A stretch of 40,282 bases of DNA from Plakobranchus ocellatus (Eukaryota; Mollusca; Gastropoda; Plakobranchidae), in assembly GCA_019648995.1 (NCBI GenBank), contig BLXT01005528.1:767201-807482 (forward strand), read 5' to 3'. The position numbers were made by a program, and so were the translations under genes. Positions 34,801 to 40,282 of the stretch are shown here, piece after piece; position 1 is the stretch's first letter; every line of letters starts with the position of its first letter. Under the pieces are notes generated by a model. It worked only from the letters and a program-made list of their open reading frames with translations, did no database searches and was not told the DNA's origin.

Positions 34801-37800
34801 TATAAAGATTTGTTCATCAATGTGTCCGTTATGAGTGGTGAGTGGGCAAAAGGCAAAACACCTATTCAAGTTGATTGTCGGCTGGATTCGCCATTACTAT
34901 GCAGGTTCAGGGCAAGACTGAAATAGCCAGAAACAGCAAATTCGTTTTCTTTTGTCGCCTAACTTTACACCATGATCTCGCAAACAATTTTTTTATATTA
35001 AAAAGAGAATTGAATGCTTTTCGAAAGGGCTAATTTTACTGTCGGACTTTGATGAAAAATGCTCAAATTTTCATGGTTTTTTTTAAACTTCAGGGTTTTT
35101 TTCCCTTGTGGTTGTCTGATCGAACTAAAAATATTTGAGATTAACCAACCTATATTTATGCGAAAGAGTATAACTAGGAGCAGAAACATGCATTGGATGG
35201 CATTTTTTTTTTGTGTCTGTGAATTTTGAAATAGTCACTTTTTTCTCACTTGCCATTTTTCTCCAACATGGTATAAAAGTAGATTGAAAATTCTATTGAT
35301 GGGAGATTTTTAATAGATTTAATCTGATGTAAATTTCGTCTGATTCTGTATGAAAAAAATGGTTGCTTTGCTTCTATCTGAGCTCACCAGGCAGGTTTTG
35401 GATGCCTACTTTTAGTCCTTGTGCCTTTTGAAATTTGAAATCCATTCTCTCATATATAACTTCAGAAAAAAAGCCAAATCATTAACTGTAAAAGCCTTTC
35501 TGCAGCTTTGAAATGTTTAATATGGGTCTATAATAAAATTCTAAGGCTACGAACTCTGTACAGATTATAGGTCTAGATCTAGCAGAAATTTGGCATTGTT
35601 TACACATGTGCCCCGTTACGGCTAAACCATGTGACAAACCAGGTTAGGGTATTTGAAAAAAGACGTCATTGCTCGAATTTCACCCGCTTGAACTATGCTT
35701 ATTGTAGGCCATACGCCATCTCAGAGTTGTATTTCTCCCTATGAAAACTTTTAAGTGCACTCAGACTTGGCGTAAGCCTCCCTTTTGATGACTGTAATGT
35801 CATTTTTTTTTAGTTTTTGTTCAGCATTTTATATATTTTGTTTCTGTCTGAATCTTAGTATTGAAAGAGGAGTCAAAATAGCCAATTCCAACACATAGTG
35901 CAAGTAAAGAAATCAGTTCCATGACAAACTACATTGCAGTAGATTTAATTTTCTCATTGTACAGATAACTTAAAGTCAGCTCAGTAAATATAAAATGTCA
36001 AATTTCTGTGAAAAAAGCTATGCACAAAAGGTGCAAGTCTTTTTTACACAATAAAACTTTAAAATTTAGAAAAAAAAATCATGCATTTGCCTTATTTGCC
36101 ATAAAAAAATTAGACACACTGCTAAAATCATTACTCCAATATCTTATTTATTTTCACCCAAATTATTTTTATTTGTCTTGGAAAAAATTGTAAGAAATGA
36201 CACGAGTGAAATGATTGCGAGACTAACGAAATGCTAACATTGACAGACAAAAAAATTCATTTTTACCTGCACTATGCTTTTTTTTTGTTTTTCTTTTATG
36301 TGTGTGAGTTAGGATGTAGTGTTTTATTTTTTTGTTCGTTTTCTTTTTCTTTTTAGTGACAAGTTCATTTTGAATTAAGTTTTGCTTAAGGTAAAGTTAA
36401 AAAAATGAATTAAATCACAGAGAAAAAAACATTAAACCTATCTATTAAATTTGTCAGTTGCTCCTAATTTAGGAATGTGCTACACTTTTAATTTCTGTTT
36501 AATGAAAAACATAAATGAGCTGAAAAACACATTAAATTGTGCCTATGAGGATCTTTTTTGAAGAAAATATTAAAAAAAAGTATTCTTCATTAATACATGT
36601 ATATTGATGACATGTTACGCCTTCCTTTTATTCTACATTGTTTTACATTGTAGTCTTGGCCTTCAAAATGTCATCGCTCTGGCAACCGGTGTCTATACTC
36701 ATTTCATAAATAGTACACAATGTGATTTTTTTCCTATATATCTATATAGCTATATATCGAATATAAAGTTGGCAGTCCTTTTTTGTAATTTTCAATAAAA
36801 AATATCAATTCTTACTACATTAACACAAAAAAAACCTGGATGAAACAAGGCCTTGAGTTTTGTGAAAAGAACCCTGTGAAATTGATGAATTGATTATATG
36901 AATGTTGTGTCGTTTTAGCCTGTTACTTAAATGAAGCACACTGTGCTGTGCTGTGACTTAAGTCATGAACAGATATTAAGATAACGGGACTGAAACATGA
37001 CACACGTAGTGATGTAATTTGAATCAATAAAAGGACTGAATATTGTGCAGGCAAGTTAAAACAAGCTGATAAATTTGTGTCACTGGTTGCCTTTTCTTCC
37101 AAGATTCTTTTTTTTTTTTCCTTAAGTAAAAGTGTTAGTTTTTTTAATTTGTTCTTCTAAAGTATCAATAGATTCTAATCGCCAAACAATTTATTACCCA
37201 TTTACCTACAAGATTAACATTATTTAACTTTCTTCTTCTTAGATTTATACAAGAATGGTTTGCAGAGAGGAACCTTTTTACCATTCATTAGCATTCTTAA
37301 GGTAAGAATGTTTATGTCTTACATAAAAATGGCACAATTTCCCTAAAAAGTAGCATTAGTGATAGACCGTTAACAGAAAAAAAATTAATATCTTACCTCC
37401 TGTCTAATTCCTTTGATTGCTCAAGTCAACTAAAACCCTGTCTGTGTATATTCAGGTTAACGTATCAGAATTAAAAACAAAAAACAAAAAAAAACCCCAG
37501 AAGATAAAAAATTGGAGTGGAAACATTTTATGCATTTATTTGTTTTCTTTCTTTTTTTTTTTTACTGTTGTGTGTTTTCAGAGTGCCAGTAATGACTTTT
37601 AAATTGAAATAAATTATGAGAAAGATTATGCATTATTATCTTATATAATGCTCTATGTAAAAACCTTTATATTACATCTTTTTCAATGCTCTTCAAATAA
37701 TATATTTTTTTTGTTGCACTGAGGGTAATCAACTTTTGCGTTTAAGTAAGTATGTGATAGTGTTCCTATTAAGTCTTATGCTCTGTTTTATTTTATTTTA

Positions 37801-38261
37801 TTTTTTCTTTGCCTCATGCCAATATATGTTTTAAGGCTAATCCAAAAGAGCTCAAGTCATATTTTAACTTTTTTCATACATTGATAAAGCCCTGAATCTT
37901 GATCCTGTGAGCTTGGAATTGGATAAGGGGAATATTGATACAAAGATATGTAAAGTTCATGATAATATTGTACTTTTTGTAGTTTGTTTAGGAACATTAA
38001 TAGAGTAAAAAACAAACTGAAAAATCTTTCTTTTCTAAACATTGTTACATCATAGATCCATCTCCTTAGGACAATTTCAGGTGCTAGCATTTTGATCCTA
38101 ATTATTATCATCTAGTCTATTTATTCAGTCCCTAAAAAGGTTCTTTACAAAAATTTTGTATGTGTTTAATTTGAATAGAATCACTGTGAAGTTGTGCCCC
38201 TTGATTCTGGTATTGATTACCGAATGATGACTCTTCCAGCTGATGGGAAAGTTTTCTTTAC
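4679..38261 (+). CDS. AFG1L: AFG1L (LACE1) AAA-type mitochondrial ATPase, seven internal exons, partial at both ends
   Basis: Join of seven exons (4679-4959, 11467-11521, 12693-12794, 19327-19457, 28274-28373, 37243-37301, 38179-38261), 811 nt or about 270 residues, counted here from the first complete codon. Seen: helical N-terminal segment (1-93), Walker A GSVGTGKT (109-116), the [14 protein letters not shown] block ending at 146, Walker B LLCFDEF with D186/E187, sensor-1 stretch VVVVATSNR ending at R219, then DLYKNGLQR (223-231) and LDSGIDYR. These are hallmarks of the AFG1/ZapE ATPase family. Known: animal AFG1L sits in mitochondria and is linked to turnover of nuclear-encoded respiratory-chain subunits. 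Every intron has GT/AG ends and every junction keeps frame. The presequence, start codon and roughly the last 200 residues are missing; I infer that their exons lie outside or were not recognised. No stop or frameshift interrupts the exons, so the gene looks functional. Confidence 0.95.
5078..5150 (+). repeat. Possible tRNA-derived SINE head (weak)
   Basis: A B-box-like GGTTTGACTC lies at 5135-5144, and an A-box-like TGGCAGGGGTGC about 50 bp upstream begins near 5082. The spacing fits a pol III promoter, but the A box is poor and no tail or second copy is seen in the window. Confidence 0.28.
6030..8000 (-). mobile_element. Decayed Ty3/gypsy retrotransposon body (gag, zinc knuckle, protease linker, RT)
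   Basis: On the - strand the blocks run in the expected order. A gag piece with the LREQFLDA pattern lies near 7990. A CCHC knuckle [14 protein letters not shown] (Cys-x2-Cys-x4-His-x4-Cys) is at 7743-7702. A linker with [16 protein letters not shown] and DAAMTRTQA is at 7340-7130. RT follows, with [25 protein letters not shown] and [10 protein letters not shown] near 6770-6640, the catalytic-box remnant YVDNL at 6398-6384, and later RT/RNase-H-hinge pieces down to about 6030. The element is shredded by stops and frameshifts, and the catalytic YVDD has become YVDN followed by a stop. RNase H and integrase are absent, and no flanking LTR pair was found. It lies antisense to AFG1L inside an intron and is a dead copy. 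Confidence 0.85.
7702..7743 (-). other. CCHC zinc-knuckle motif of the gypsy remnant
   Basis: Fourteen codons on the - strand read [14 protein letters not shown], an intact retroelement nucleocapsid knuckle. It fixes the gag end of the decayed element and its direction. Confidence 0.85.
8017..8100. repeat. Short GATA-rich tract
   Basis: Imperfect tandem GATA units (gatagatagataaa and variants) just beyond the gag end of the gypsy remnant. Confidence 0.75.
10004..10271. mobile_element. 268-bp MITE with TTAA termini, piggyBac-like ends
   Basis: The left end reads TTAACCTATCCGTACAAGG. The reverse complement of the right end reads TTAACCCTATCCGTATGTGTG, so the terminal inverted repeat is about 15 bp with a one-base indel. 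TTAA at both ends and CCC next to it are what piggyBac-type elements leave. The interior is AT-rich and non-coding, so it would be non-autonomous. No second copy is visible in the window. Confidence 0.65.
11392..11417. other. Assembly gap, 26 N
   Basis: Run of N inside intron a, 49 bp upstream of AFG1L exon 2. It does not touch a coding base. Confidence 0.99.
11467..11521 (+). CDS. AFG1L: AFG1L exon 2: first half of Walker A
   Basis: 55-nt microexon with acceptor ctacatttaacag and donor gtaggt. Phase 0 in, phase 1 out. It encodes [18 protein letters not shown] plus the first base of Gly. The GLYLYGSVG segment is the beta strand and start of the P-loop. The next exon supplies the second half (TGKT), so the nucleotide-binding loop is split between two exons. 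An alternative acceptor AG at 11469-11470 would break the reading frame. The exon starts 49 bp after a 26-base assembly gap (11392-11417). Confidence 0.93.
11522..12692 (+). other. AFG1L: AFG1L intron b (1.2 kb)
   Basis: Donor gtaggt, acceptor gattcag. AT-rich with T-runs. I see no repeat family or coding block in it. It interrupts the P-loop codons. Confidence 0.9.
12693..12794 (+). CDS. AFG1L: AFG1L exon 3: second half of Walker A and the [11 protein letters not shown] block
   Basis: Acceptor gtgattcag, donor gtatgt; phase 1 in, phase 1 out. After completing the split Gly it encodes [12 protein letters not shown], then [22 protein letters not shown]115/T116 are the P-loop Lys and Thr. The KRVHFHxFMLDVH block is one of the most family-specific signatures of AFG1/ZapE proteins and separates this gene from other AAA ATPases. 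The final A joins GA of exon 4 to give Arg. Confidence 0.96.
13264..13530. repeat. Imperfect GAT/GGT triplet tract
   Basis: About 270 bp of degenerate GAT repeats with GGT and AAT interruptions. It is open in several frames (poly-Asp, poly-Met, poly-Ile), but that follows from the triplet repeat. It lies mid-intron with no splice context for an exon. Confidence 0.9.
14276..14400. repeat. Compound (TA)n-(CA)n microsatellite
   Basis: About 75 bp of TA, a short interruption, then (TA) and (CA) runs ending near 14400. Confidence 0.96.
14555..15877 (+). mobile_element. TTAA-bounded 1.32-kb repeat, copy 1 (full length)
   Basis: It starts TTAAGGGCAAGTGCAGC and ends in the inverted form GCCGCACTTGCTCTTAA, so the terminal inverted repeats are about 17 bp and TTAA forms both ends. 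Its length of 1323 bp is within two bases of copy 2. No transposase is encoded; a 109-codon frame at 15135-15464 is not conserved as a protein in copy 2, where it is broken by stops. The less AT-rich core (about 15080-15550), read on the opposite strand, carries two CArG boxes CCATATATGG (15548-15539 and 15484-15475) and a short reading frame [18 protein letters not shown]... at 15208-15128. The likely class is a non-autonomous DNA transposon. Confidence 0.8.
15128..15208 (-). other. 26-codon short ORF in the core of TTAA repeat copy 1
   Basis: The start sits in AAAATGG, a good initiation context, and the frame opens [18 protein letters not shown] and ends in TAA. It is charged and helix-prone. 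In copy 2 the same ATG survives, but the fifth codon after Met-Ala-Glu-Arg-Arg is a stop, so it is not maintained as a protein. It may be the leftover first coding bases of a captured host gene; I do not recognise which gene. Confidence 0.35.
16727..17110. repeat. Minisatellite with about 30-bp unit
   Basis: Around a dozen imperfect units built on tctgatctcc followed by an aacaccaccaccctgac-type half. Adjacent perfect spacings of 30 bp are seen around 16880-16970, with 27-31 bp elsewhere. Open frames on both strands across it are products of the repeat. Confidence 0.88.
17330..18730 (+). mobile_element. Decayed LINE reverse transcriptase, same family as the 29.2-kb copy
   Basis: The + strand in shifting frames gives [20 protein letters not shown], then [10 protein letters not shown], then [23 protein letters not shown] (motif A with the catalytic Asp present but the rest broken), [14 protein letters not shown] (motif B), [17 protein letters not shown] (motif C, Tyr lost), [20 protein letters not shown], and near 18700 [13 protein letters not shown]. 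The order and blocks match the intact copy at 29.2-30.6 kb. Many stops and indels show it is old. It is in the sense orientation of AFG1L inside intron c. Confidence 0.85.
19327..19457 (+). CDS. AFG1L: AFG1L exon 4: Walker B
   Basis: Acceptor cttcatctaatag, donor gtacac after CAG; phase 1 in, phase 0 out. It encodes (R)IHALKQ, a short variable linker with TTTRDKEP, then [25 protein letters not shown]186 and E187 are the Walker B Mg-binding Asp and catalytic Glu. The linker between IHALKQ and FDAIGPVA is where family members differ in length. The exon ends exactly after the DEFQ motif, so the next exon begins at the conserved VTD. Confidence 0.96.
20670..21965 (-). repeat. Inverted-repeat arm A of an unclassified dispersed repeat
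   Basis: Its reverse complement aligns collinearly with 23195-24475. Shared anchors in order include ggtacc, caatttt/gattttcattg, ctttgtttg.tttcaat, gta.atttatagcagcc-type, gtttgtcttaat, gatttgtatc, gggtgagc, tagttcaaatgaaagttaaaa, ctttaatttt.ctttaaaa, ggctctatgtaa, aaagattggtttct-type and attgtgtagatcta. No ORF is conserved between the arms. Identity is far from perfect, so these are two old copies inserted in opposite directions, not a recent palindrome. Ends are approximate. Confidence 0.75.
21966..23194. other. Spacer between the inverted-repeat arms
   Basis: AT-rich DNA with one short GC-rich spot (ccccaccggcgcctgg near 22640) that is also found inverted as ggcgccggtggcc near 19628. It may be the edge of a short repeat. 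No gene is recognised. Confidence 0.5.
23195..24475 (+). repeat. Inverted-repeat arm B of an unclassified dispersed repeat
   Basis: This is the partner of arm A, in opposite orientation about 1.2 kb away. It contains the perfect 12-bp palindrome GGTCACGTGACC at 23799-23810. Arm A has the decayed form ggtcacatggcc at the same place. No coding capacity is seen. Transcribed with the AFG1L pre-mRNA, the two arms could pair into a long imperfect duplex. Confidence 0.75.
26100..27110 (+). pseudogene. Decayed copy of an uncharacterised repeat-encoded protein (probable DNA transposon)
   Basis: The + strand in shifting frames gives [24 protein letters not shown] (about 26120-26185), [24 protein letters not shown] (about 26240-26320), [10 protein letters not shown] (about 26355-26385), [22 protein letters not shown], then an open stretch from 26560 with [20 protein letters not shown], and finally [16 protein letters not shown] and GFLGEP near 26970-27045. 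I associate the set (Gx[36 protein letters not shown]) with large uncharacterised proteins that recur in cnidarian and mollusc genomes and behave like repeats. The activity is not known to me. At least three frameshifts and many stops make this copy dead. Confidence 0.6.
27178..27345. repeat. Degenerate GA-rich purine tract
   Basis: About 165 bp of imperfect GAGA/AAGAGA units. The - strand Ser/Phe/Leu-rich open frame across it is an artefact. Confidence 0.85.
28274..28373 (+). CDS. AFG1L: AFG1L exon 5: sensor 1
   Basis: Acceptor tcttttacag; donor gtttgt, which departs from the gtaagt/gtgagt consensus and is the weakest donor in this gene. Phase 0 in, phase 1 out. It encodes [18 protein letters not shown], then [16 protein letters not shown]218 is the sensor-1 Asn and R219 directly follows it. 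The segment is nearly invariant across AFG1 proteins, which makes the call very secure despite the 100-nt length. Confidence 0.96.
28700..28838. repeat. Compound (TC)n-(TA)n-gap-(GT)n-(GA)n microsatellite
   Basis: TC then TG/TA runs, N at 28788-28798, then GT and GA runs. The flanks are roughly self-complementary (TC against GA), so the region could form a hairpin. This also explains why the assembly fails at its centre. Confidence 0.95.
29215..30570 (-). mobile_element. 5'-truncated LINE with intact reverse transcriptase core
   Basis: The - strand frame is open from 30589 to the TGA at 29243. LINE-like sequence begins near [17 protein letters not shown] (about 30568), so the copy is 5'-truncated and lacks the endonuclease. 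Counting from the Leu codon at 30532 as residue 1, motif [11 protein letters not shown] has Asp82, motif B is [14 protein letters not shown] (136-149), motif C YADD is 179-182, then [17 protein letters not shown] and FKYLGTIIS follow. The C-terminal part has [22 protein letters not shown] and [13 protein letters not shown], ending [16 protein letters not shown]. All catalytic Asp are present and no stop interrupts about 430 codons, so this is the youngest of three copies in the window. No canonical ATG start belongs to it. The 3' end has a GAT-rich tail. It is antisense to AFG1L within intron e. Confidence 0.9.
29243..30589 (-). CDS. LINE reverse transcriptase ORF fragment (no native start)
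   Basis: This is the open frame inside the truncated LINE. It would encode the polymerase (fingers and palm with motifs A-E, thumb) and the C-terminal region, but not the apurinic-type endonuclease found upstream in full LINE ORF2 proteins. An in-frame stop lies at 30590-30592, and the first apparent start at 30532 is a TTG codon. It therefore has no credible initiator and is not expected to be expressed as such. It belongs to a family often annotated as endonuclease-reverse transcriptase in invertebrates; I do not assign a LINE clade. Confidence 0.85.
   Translation of the reverse strand: MFWYATGHTGDLSKSIFIALPKKPGATECELHRTISLMSHITKILLKIIMLRIRNKIKPEIAEEQCGFVEDKGTSNAIYILRTLIERALEVQKDVYLCFIDYTKAFDRVHHDEIITQLKQLNIDGKDLRIIKTMYWEQTAAMRIENKTSTFQDIKRGVRQGCVLSPDLLSLYSEIIMRNLENHPGIKVGGQNINNLRYADDTVLIAENKEDLQKLLNIVEEESRKKGLELNSKKTEVVVISHKQESSKCDILINQVKLKQTEKFKYLGTIISNDGKTNREISARTAKAKINFQKIKTILTNKHISIETRKRALQCYIEPVLMYGCEAWTISKQIQNELEATEMWFLRRMLRIPWTAKKTNERVLNEANKRRSLVRTLRKRQATFLGHVMRRGKLEHLVTTGKFEGKREKIMDGLATWLGPGKVSDILAAVKDRDLWRDMIANTYKQGT
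30770..30980. repeat. Short direct repeats of a CATACATCATTTTGCCAGCA core
   Basis: The core occurs at about 30772 and 30882 (spacing about 110 bp) with shared flanks that include ctgcagcctt. A third, shorter version (gcatacattttgctcacag) lies near 30960. This looks like local duplication of an AT-rich segment. Confidence 0.7.
31189..32513 (-). mobile_element. TTAA-bounded 1.32-kb repeat, copy 2 (full length, inverted relative to copy 1)
   Basis: It starts TTAAGGGCAAGAGCGGC and ends GCCGCACTTGCCCTTAA, with 17-bp inverted ends and a length of 1325 bp. It is collinear with the reverse complement of copy 1 along its whole length. Its core keeps the CpG-containing motifs better than copy 1. On the + strand these are CCATATATGG (31517-31526), CTATATATGG (31581-31590), ACTTCCGG (31649-31656), CCAAT (31702-31706), TGACGTCA (31725-31732) and AAAATGG (31857-31862). 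No transposase is present. Confidence 0.82.
31517..31862 (+). promoter_or_regulatory. Promoter-like motif cluster inside TTAA repeat copy 2
   Basis: Within 350 bp, in order: a perfect serum-response CArG box, a one-off CArG, an ETS-type ACTTCCGG, CCAAT, a full cAMP-response palindrome TGACGTCA, and an ATG in AAAATGG context. Known: CArG plus ETS sites bind SRF and ternary-complex factors, and TGACGTCA binds CREB. Whether any of this drives transcription is inference. In copy 1 both perfect CArG boxes remain, while the ETS core and CRE have each lost a CpG (CTGG and TGAAGTCA). Confidence 0.4.
33445..33580 (-). repeat. tRNA-derived SINE
   Basis: On the - strand, TGGCTCATCTGATAGCGC (around 33564-33547) is a good tRNA-type A box, and GGTTCCGTCCC (33520-33510) is a near-consensus B box about 35 bp further on. 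The intervening GGCTGCCATGTGGAAGGTC has the layout of an anticodon and variable region. The copy continues into a non-tRNA tail (ctgtgtccacccagcactg). The acceptor stem does not fold convincingly, so it is a SINE head and not a tRNA gene. Confidence 0.65.
33731..34366 (+). mobile_element. TTAA-bounded repeat, copy 3 (truncated)
   Basis: Same orientation as copy 1. It begins inside the core (ctctcaagctcttcc) and runs to the right terminus GTGCCCACTTGTTCTTAA. It is more diverged and internally shortened. One CArG position now reads CCTTATTTGG (33996-34005), still a valid CC(A/T)6GG; the second is lost. The left half, about 600 bp, is missing. Confidence 0.75.
37243..37301 (+). CDS. AFG1L: AFG1L exon 6: LYKNGLQR segment
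   Basis: 59-nt exon with acceptor cttcttcttag and strong donor gtaaga. Phase 1 in, phase 0 out. It completes Asp and encodes [19 protein letters not shown]. The family signature DLY.NGLQR...F.PFI..L is intact; its Arg (R231) is a candidate trans-acting arginine finger, which I infer from position only. The exon is too short to appear as a long open frame but is unmistakable by motif and phase. Confidence 0.95.
37302..38178 (+). other. AFG1L: AFG1L intron f (0.9 kb)
   Basis: Donor gtaaga, acceptor gaatag. AT-rich with short A and T runs. No repeat family or coding block is recognised. Confidence 0.9.
38179..38261 (+). CDS. AFG1L: AFG1L exon 7: LDSGIDYR segment, last exon visible
   Basis: Acceptor tttgaatag, strong donor gtaagt. 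Phase 0 in, phase 2 out. It encodes [20 protein letters not shown] followed by ADGKVFF(T). The LDSG.DYR motif is diagnostic for AFG1/ZapE. The exon leaves the reading frame open, and no continuation that fits phase 2 and the family pattern is visible in the remaining 2 kb. The rest of the protein must therefore lie beyond the right edge. Confidence 0.94.
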
Positions 38262-38964
38262 GTAAGTCATATTTTTGTTCATCTGTTTTTTGTTTTTTTT
38301 TTTAATTTTTGTGAATTTTTTGATAAATTGTTGCCATCATGCAAAATTCTTTTGAGCACTTCTAATCAAGTTGTGCCCTGAGATCTGCAGGGACCCTTCT
38401 GTCATGGATTTTAGCCTTGCCACCGATGCCCTAGCCTGACGGATGGCCTAAAAGCCAGGGATCACCCTAATGTGGACTGGCCATACACAAAAACCAAAGC
38501 AACCAGAAGTAATGCAGGTAAAGTAACTAGACCTGTGCATGACATTTAATATGGTTCAAGTTTTTAAAAATAGTTTGCAAAAAGAATGTTACCAATTCTA
38601 CCAAAGATGTTAATGTATTCTGTGATGTATGGACTCATTTTGAAGGTGTTTTGATGGACTCATTTTGAAGGTGTTTTGATCAGAGTCAGACTGTGACAGG
38701 AGTCAACCTTCACATGACCCTTTCTGAGATATGTGTTCTACTATCTTGTAAGCAATGTAATATATATAATATTGTTGTGGGCACAGAAACCGCTTAAATT
38801 TTGTAGCCTGCACATTGTCCTTATTTTGATATACCCACTAGTCACTGATTATAATGGGTTTATCAACTGTGATCTTTTTCCTTGAGTAGTTTATTACAAA
38901 ATTATATTTGTGGCAATGTTCCCATACAAATCACCCTCTGTGATATGCTTGAAGAGACCTTAAA

Positions 38965-39960
38965 TAACAGTCCAATTGGTTGCTGATGCCAGAATAGACA
39001 TAGAAAGATTAGTAGTTTTGTTGTAGATGTGGAAAGAAGACATAGTAAGATTAATAATTCTACTGTTCATGTCGGGAGAAGGCAATCATTGTTTGTGTTG
39101 GGAGGAGACATGATAAGATTGTTGTTGATGTCAAGAGATGACACGATAAGATTGATTGTCCTATTGGTGTTGATGTCGGGAGAAGACATGATAAGACTAA
39201 CAGTCCAATCATTGTTGATGTTGGGTGGGAGACATAAGATTAGCAGACTGATCCTTTTTTCTAGGCCAGGAGGAGACATGATGAAATTGGTACAGGCCCA
39301 TTGTTGTTGATCTGGGAGGAGACATGATGAAATTGGTACAGGCCCATTGTTGTTTATCTGGGAAGAGACATGATGAAATTGGTACAGGCCCATTGTTGTT
39401 GATCTGGGAGGAGACATGATGAAATTGGTACAGGCCCATTGTTGTTTATCTGGGAAGAGACATGATGAAATTGATACAGGCCCATTGTTGTTGATCTGGG
39501 AGGAGACATGATGAAATTGGTACAGGCCCATTGTTGTTGATCTGGGAGGAGACATGATGGAGACATGATGAAATTGGTACAGGCCCATTGTTGTTGATCT
39601 GGGAGGAGACATGATGAGATTGGCAGTCCAATTGTTGTTAATTTGGGGCAGATACATGAGAGATTGGAAGTCTTACCATTGTTGATGCTGGGAGAAGAAA
39701 TGTTTATATTGGCAGTCTATGTTGTTGATGCCGAGTGGAGGCATGATGAGATTTGTTCCCTAATTGTTGATGCCAGAGCCGGATGAGATGATGTGAAATT
39801 GCTAGTTACTAGTCCCATCGCTGTATGCAAGGAACAGACATGATGAGAATGGCAATGCCATCATTGTTGATTCTGGGAGGTGGCATGAAGAGTGTAGCTG
39901 TCTTACCATTGTTTATGGGGGCAGGGAACTTGATGGGATTAGTAGTCTCATTGTTGCCTG
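38965..39960. repeat. Minisatellite with 46-bp unit
   Basis: The homogeneous core at 39268-39620 has seven to eight units of 46 bp built as gggaggagacatgatgaaat, tggtacaggcccattg and ttgttgatct. Two variants, gttgatctgggagg and gttTatctgggaAg, alternate over units 2-5, giving a 92-bp higher-order period. One unit near 39549-39560 carries a 12-bp internal duplication (ggagacatgatg). Strongly diverged units extend the array to about 38965 and 39960. The 196-codon - strand frame across it is a product of the repeat. Confidence 0.93.
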
Positions 39961-40265
39961 ATTTGATTCTAGAAAGTAGAGATGTTTTGAGTTCAGATAT
40001 TTTGCTGCTTCAGTTGGCACAGCATCAACAGATGTTCACCTGTCCTGACATTATTTTTGGGCTATGAATAGGCTTACTTATCAGAGCACCTCAAGATGAC
40101 ATAAAAATCAAGTTAGGTCATTCTTGGTTATTTGTCCAGATGAATACAATTCAATCACATGCAATTAGTAACTAGACCAAGACTAATGTTACTGGCTAAC
40201 AATTACTATGCACCCTTCCCAACGAAGCCCAACTGTTGGCCCTGCACCTGCCTCCAGCCCTACCT

Positions 40266-40282
40266 CCCCCCCCCCCCCCCCC
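40266..40282. repeat. Poly-C run at the window end
   Basis: Seventeen C close the sequence. Together with the poly-C beside the gap at 3973, it suggests the assembly tends to break at C homopolymers. Confidence 0.9.

Larger units (their letters stand above)
28374..37242 (+). other. AFG1L: AFG1L intron e (8.9 kb)
   Basis: Weak donor gtttgt, acceptor ttcttag. Contents: a compound microsatellite with an 11-base gap (28700-28838), an antisense LINE (29215-30570), short direct repeats (30770-30980), TTAA repeat copy 2 (31189-32513), a tRNA-derived SINE (33445-33580) and TTAA repeat copy 3 (33731-34366). The stretches 28840-29210, 32514-33440 and 34367-37242 are AT-rich and show nothing further I can support. 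Confidence 0.85.
38262..40282 (+). other. AFG1L: AFG1L intron g, start (runs off the window)
   Basis: Begins with donor gtaagt. No exon in phase 2 is visible. 38262-38960 shows one short tandem duplication (actcattttgaaggtgttttgatgg-type, about 38634-38680). From about 38965 the minisatellite takes over, and the window ends in poly-C. Confidence 0.8.

Noticed and set aside
39067..39657. 196-codon - strand ORF with repeated SSQINNNGPVPIS-type units
   Set aside because: It is the translation of the 46-bp minisatellite. The period is not a multiple of three, so the repeat reads through all frames in turn and several overlapping frames look the same.
1..40282. Search for a gene cluster, defence island, operon or other multi-gene system
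   Set aside because: The window is the middle of one animal gene with repeat-filled introns. No second cellular gene could be supported on either strand.

Overview
The window is nuclear DNA of an animal: one spliced gene spread over more than 33 kb, long AT-rich introns, GT/AG splice sites, abundant (CT)n, (TA)n and (GA)n microsatellites, several families of decayed transposons and short N gaps. The LINE reverse transcriptases resemble a family I know from mollusc, especially gastropod, genomes. I read the source as a mollusc, probably a gastropod. This is an inference and nothing in the window proves it.

The only cellular gene I can support is AFG1L (LACE1), on the + strand. It encodes a mitochondrial AAA-type ATPase of the AFG1/ZapE family. 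Seven consecutive internal coding exons lie at 4679-4959, 11467-11521, 12693-12794, 19327-19457, 28274-28373, 37243-37301 and 38179-38261. Their intron phases (1,0,1,1,0,1,0, then 2 at the exit) all agree, and together they give about 270 continuous residues. These cover the N-terminal helical region, Walker A, Walker B, sensor 1 and the segment after it. The first exon(s) with the start codon and mitochondrial presequence, and the C-terminal exons, are not recognisable here and probably lie outside.

Everything else is upstream sequence, introns and repeats. Region by region: 1-4.7 kb, an LTR-like block, an old LINE fragment, (CT)n and a poly-C run. 5-11.4 kb (intron a), a decayed Ty3/gypsy gag-pol on the - strand and a 268-bp TTAA-bounded MITE. 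12.8-19.3 kb (intron c), a GAT tract, (TA)n, copy 1 of a 1.32-kb TTAA-bounded repeat, a 30-bp minisatellite and a decayed LINE. 19.5-28.3 kb (intron d), two arms of a long imperfect inverted repeat and a decayed copy of an uncharacterised repeat-encoded protein. 28.4-37.2 kb (intron e), microsatellites, a young antisense LINE with a 429-codon open frame, copies 2 and 3 of the TTAA repeat and a tRNA-derived SINE. 38.3-40.3 kb (intron g), a 46-bp minisatellite and a poly-C end.

I found no multi-gene system. The most unusual structure is the TTAA-bounded repeat family. Its core looks like a captured immediate-early-type promoter (CArG boxes, ETS, CCAAT and CRE motifs, then an ATG). Two full copies in opposite orientation flank exons 4 and 5, which together form an exactly in-frame 231-nt cassette.
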